Source: Proteobacteria bacterium SG_bin9 (GTDB taxonomy: Bacteria > Pseudomonadota > Alphaproteobacteria > Rhizobiales > Xanthobacteraceae). From it: a stretch of DNA of 39,933 nt. The translations under genes were made by a program, and so were the position numbers. Each line of letters begins with the position of its first letter. Position 1 is the stretch's first letter. Below are positions 38,463 through 39,933 of this stretch, one piece after another. The DNA lies in assembly GCA_002083525.1 (NCBI GenBank), contig LWDM01000077.1, positions 1-39,933 of the forward strand, written 5' to 3'. The notes under the pieces are model-generated. The model made no database searches. It had not been told where the DNA came from and worked only from the letters and a program-made list of their open reading frames with translations.

Positions 38463-39484
38463 GCATGTTGTCGACCATCATCGGAACCGCAGAACGTATT
38501 CCACTTCCGGATGCCCTGATCCGCTCCAGCATCTCCGCCCTCTGCGCCCGCACCGCGACGCGGATGGCGACTGCGAATGCCGAGAGCGATGCACGCTTCG
38601 CCCGCGAGATGGCCAAGCGCGCCATCGCCGAAGAAACCGACGCCGCCAACGATCAGCACTACGAGGTGCCGGCCGCGTTCTTCGCGAAAGTGCTCGGGCC
38701 GAACCGCAAATACTCGAGCTGTTTTTACAAGAACGACGCCTCGACCCTGCAGGAGGCCGAGGAAGAAGCGCTGCGCCAGACCGTCGATCACGCCGATCTG
38801 CACGACGGGCAGGCGATCCTCGAACTCGGCTGCGGCTGGGGCTCGCTGTCGCTGTGGATGGCGCGGCAGTTTCCCAATGCGTCGATCACCGCGGTGTCCA
38901 ACTCGAATTCGCAGCGCGAGTACATCGAGACGACCGCGGCCGCGCGCGGGCTGAAGAACCTCAAAGTCGTCACCTGCGACATGAACGTGTTCGATCCCGG
39001 CAAACAGTTCGATCGCGTCGTCTCGGTCGAAATGTTCGAGCACATGATGAACTGGCGCGCGTTGCTCGCGCGGGTGCGCGAGTGGCTGAAGCCGGACAGC
39101 CGGCTGTTCATGCACATCTTCACCCATCGCACCGGCGCCTACCTGTTCGACCGTGCCAACCGCGAGGACTGGATCGCGCAGCACTTCTTCACCGGCGGCG
39201 TGATGCCGAGCCATCACCTGGTGCGGCAGTATTCCGATCTCTTTTCTGTCGAAAAGGAGTGGCGCTGGAGCGGATCGCACTACGAGCGCACCGCGAACGA
39301 CTGGCTCGCCAATTTCGACCGCAGCCGCAACGACATCGAATCAATCCTCACGCCGGCGTATGGCCGCGATACGCGGCTGTGGATGCGGCGCTGGCGCTGG
39401 TTCTTCCTCGCGACCGCCGGTCTCTTCGGCCACGCCGGCGGCGACGAGTGGGGCGTCAGCCACTACCGGCTGAAGAAGGCGTAG
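38459..39484 (+). CDS. Cyclopropane-fatty-acyl-phospholipid-synthase-like SAM methyltransferase
   Basis: A 341-residue class I methyltransferase of the CFAS/mycolic acid family. Motifs are DQHYEVPAAFF (about 64-75), YSSCFY, the SAM site ILELGCGWGSLSLWMARQFP (120-139), and VVSVEMFEHMMNW. It is shorter than E. coli Cfa and lacks its N-terminal domain, like the UfaM-type and related lipid methylases. It probably adds a methyl or methylene group to an unsaturated acyl chain in the membrane. The start overlaps the DUF1295 stop (ATGA). The product ends shortly before a repeat doublet. Confidence 0.87.
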   Translation: MSMLSTIIGTAERIPLPDALIRSSISALCARTATRMATANAESDARFAREMAKRAIAEETDAANDQHYEVPAAFFAKVLGPNRKYSSCFYKNDASTLQEAEEEALRQTVDHADLHDGQAILELGCGWGSLSLWMARQFPNASITAVSNSNSQREYIETTAAARGLKNLKVVTCDMNVFDPGKQFDRVVSVEMFEHMMNWRALLARVREWLKPDSRLFMHIFTHRTGAYLFDRANREDWIAQHFFTGGVMPSHHLVRQYSDLFSVEKEWRWSGSHYERTANDWLANFDRSRNDIESILTPAYGRDTRLWMRRWRWFFLATAGLFGHAGGDEWGVSHYRLKKA

Positions 39485-39488
39485 TCCC

Positions 39489-39651
39489 CCGTCATTCCGG
39501 GGCGTGCGAAGCACGAACCCGGAATCCATATCCCCTGTCTTCGTTGGTGTTTGCTGAGCGAGTTGCAGAGTAACTTCTGCACGTCGCCACGTGTTTGCTG
39601 CGGCGTATGGATTCCGGGTTCGCTCGCTGCGCTCGCGCCCCGGAATGACGG
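39489..39651. repeat. Long REP doublet with 75-base spacer
   Basis: Left arm 39489-39530 and right arm 39606-39651 are inverted copies sharing CCGTCATTCCGGGGCG on one side and GGATTCCGGGTTCG on the other strand; they differ in the central loop. Each arm can also fold on itself. This is a family of dispersed elements common in Bradyrhizobium intergenic DNA. It begins four bases after the methyltransferase stop and could end its transcript. Confidence 0.8.
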
Positions 39652-39681
39652 CGGAAAGCATGGGCCCTTTCCCGATTCAAT

Positions 39682-39709
39682 TTTCAAACAGCCAATTTCA
39701 AACAGCCAA
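39682..39709. repeat. 14-bp tandem direct repeat
   Basis: TTTCAAACAGCCAA occurs twice without gap (39682-39695 and 39696-39709), just past the REP doublet. It looks like a small slippage or end-duplication mark. Confidence 0.85.
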
Positions 39710-39933
39710 GCGCGATCACCCCTGTTGTTTGCGGCGCGGGGACGCCGGAGTCCTTCTTCGTCCCTAACCCTCGTCGTGAGGGCGCGCGGAACGCCGGACG
39801 CATCGCGCGTCCGCAGCCTCGTGCGCAATGAAAACAAGCACACGAGCAAAGTCACCACGGATGCCGAACATCGTCCGGCGTTCCGCACGCGATGGGCTCC
39901 CGGCTTGCTGTGCATGACCCCCGGTGTCCATTG
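39710..39933. other. Gene-free right edge with an inverted repeat
   Basis: No convincing gene. GCGGAACGCCGGACG (39786-39800) and CGTCCGGCGTTCCGC (39872-39886) are perfect 15-bp inverted arms around 71 bases. The sequence resembles a dispersed repeat I recall near many Bradyrhizobium genes, often mis-called as small hypothetical proteins. The element may continue beyond the window. Confidence 0.5.

Noticed and set aside
39463..39915. A 150-codon minus-strand frame at the right edge
   Set aside because: It is made almost wholly of repeat DNA and starts inside the methyltransferase gene on the other strand; such frames are often wrongly listed as hypothetical proteins.

Overview
The window looks like chromosomal DNA of an alphaproteobacterium of the order Hyphomicrobiales, close to the Bradyrhizobium / Rhodopseudomonas / Afipia / Pseudolabrys group. 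The reasons are high GC, strong Shine-Dalgarno sites, Bradyrhizobium-type small families (DUF3551, DUF1192), the alphaproteobacterial cell-cycle proteins TrcR (DUF1013) and RcdA (DUF1465), a TAXI-type TRAP transporter beside a Bug/TctC receptor, and palindromic repeats typical of these genomes. This placement is made by recognition, not by a database search. No rRNA, tRNA, CRISPR array, prophage or insertion sequence was found.

Layout. 1-207 is the start of a TRAP (DctP-type) binding protein cut by the window edge. 208-813 holds no convincing gene. 814-1125 is a small secreted DUF3551 protein. 1236-3986 is a sigma-factor island: two tandem cupin-bearing anti-sigma factors, an ECF sigma factor overlapping the second of them, and a second, divergent ECF sigma factor. 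4054-9449 carries a metallo-beta-lactamase-fold protein, a tartrate/D-malate dehydrogenase, a membrane adenylate/guanylate cyclase, a Nudix hydrolase and a PHB-depolymerase-type esterase. 9696-10760 encodes two small exported proteins of unknown function.

10806-15971 is a minus-strand transporter operon: fused TRAP permease, two paralogous TAXI receptors, then a TctC-type receptor. 16225-19854 runs on the plus strand: SDR oxidoreductase, TPR protein, propionyl-CoA synthetase (prpE) and a small lipoprotein. 19861-21486 runs on the minus strand: alpha/beta hydrolase and trcR. 21723-24240 is a plus-strand series ispH, thrB, rnhA. A peroxiredoxin and a stand-alone DsbD N-terminal-domain protein follow on the minus strand, then YqgE/AlgH and Ogt on the plus strand.

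27257-31254 holds a large PAS-GGDEF-EAL protein with a degenerate GGDEF motif and a quinone oxidoreductase. 31378-32811 contains a DUF1192 protein, rcdA and rpmE (L31). An MsbA-like ABC exporter, a SnoaL-like protein and a MotB-like/MotA-like membrane pair follow. The last genes are a DUF1295 membrane protein translationally coupled to a cyclopropane-fatty-acid-synthase-like methyltransferase. The final 450 bases are repeats without a convincing gene.

The items most worth a second look are the ECF/anti-sigma island, in which both anti-sigma factors join an RskA-like N-terminus to a ChrR-type cupin; the TAXI transporter with duplicated receptors and an orphan TctC receptor; the non-flagellar MotA/MotB-like pair with a long coiled-coil stalk; and the DUF1295/CFAS lipid pair, a plausible target class for a ChrR-like stress response. 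None of these proves an undescribed system from sequence alone.
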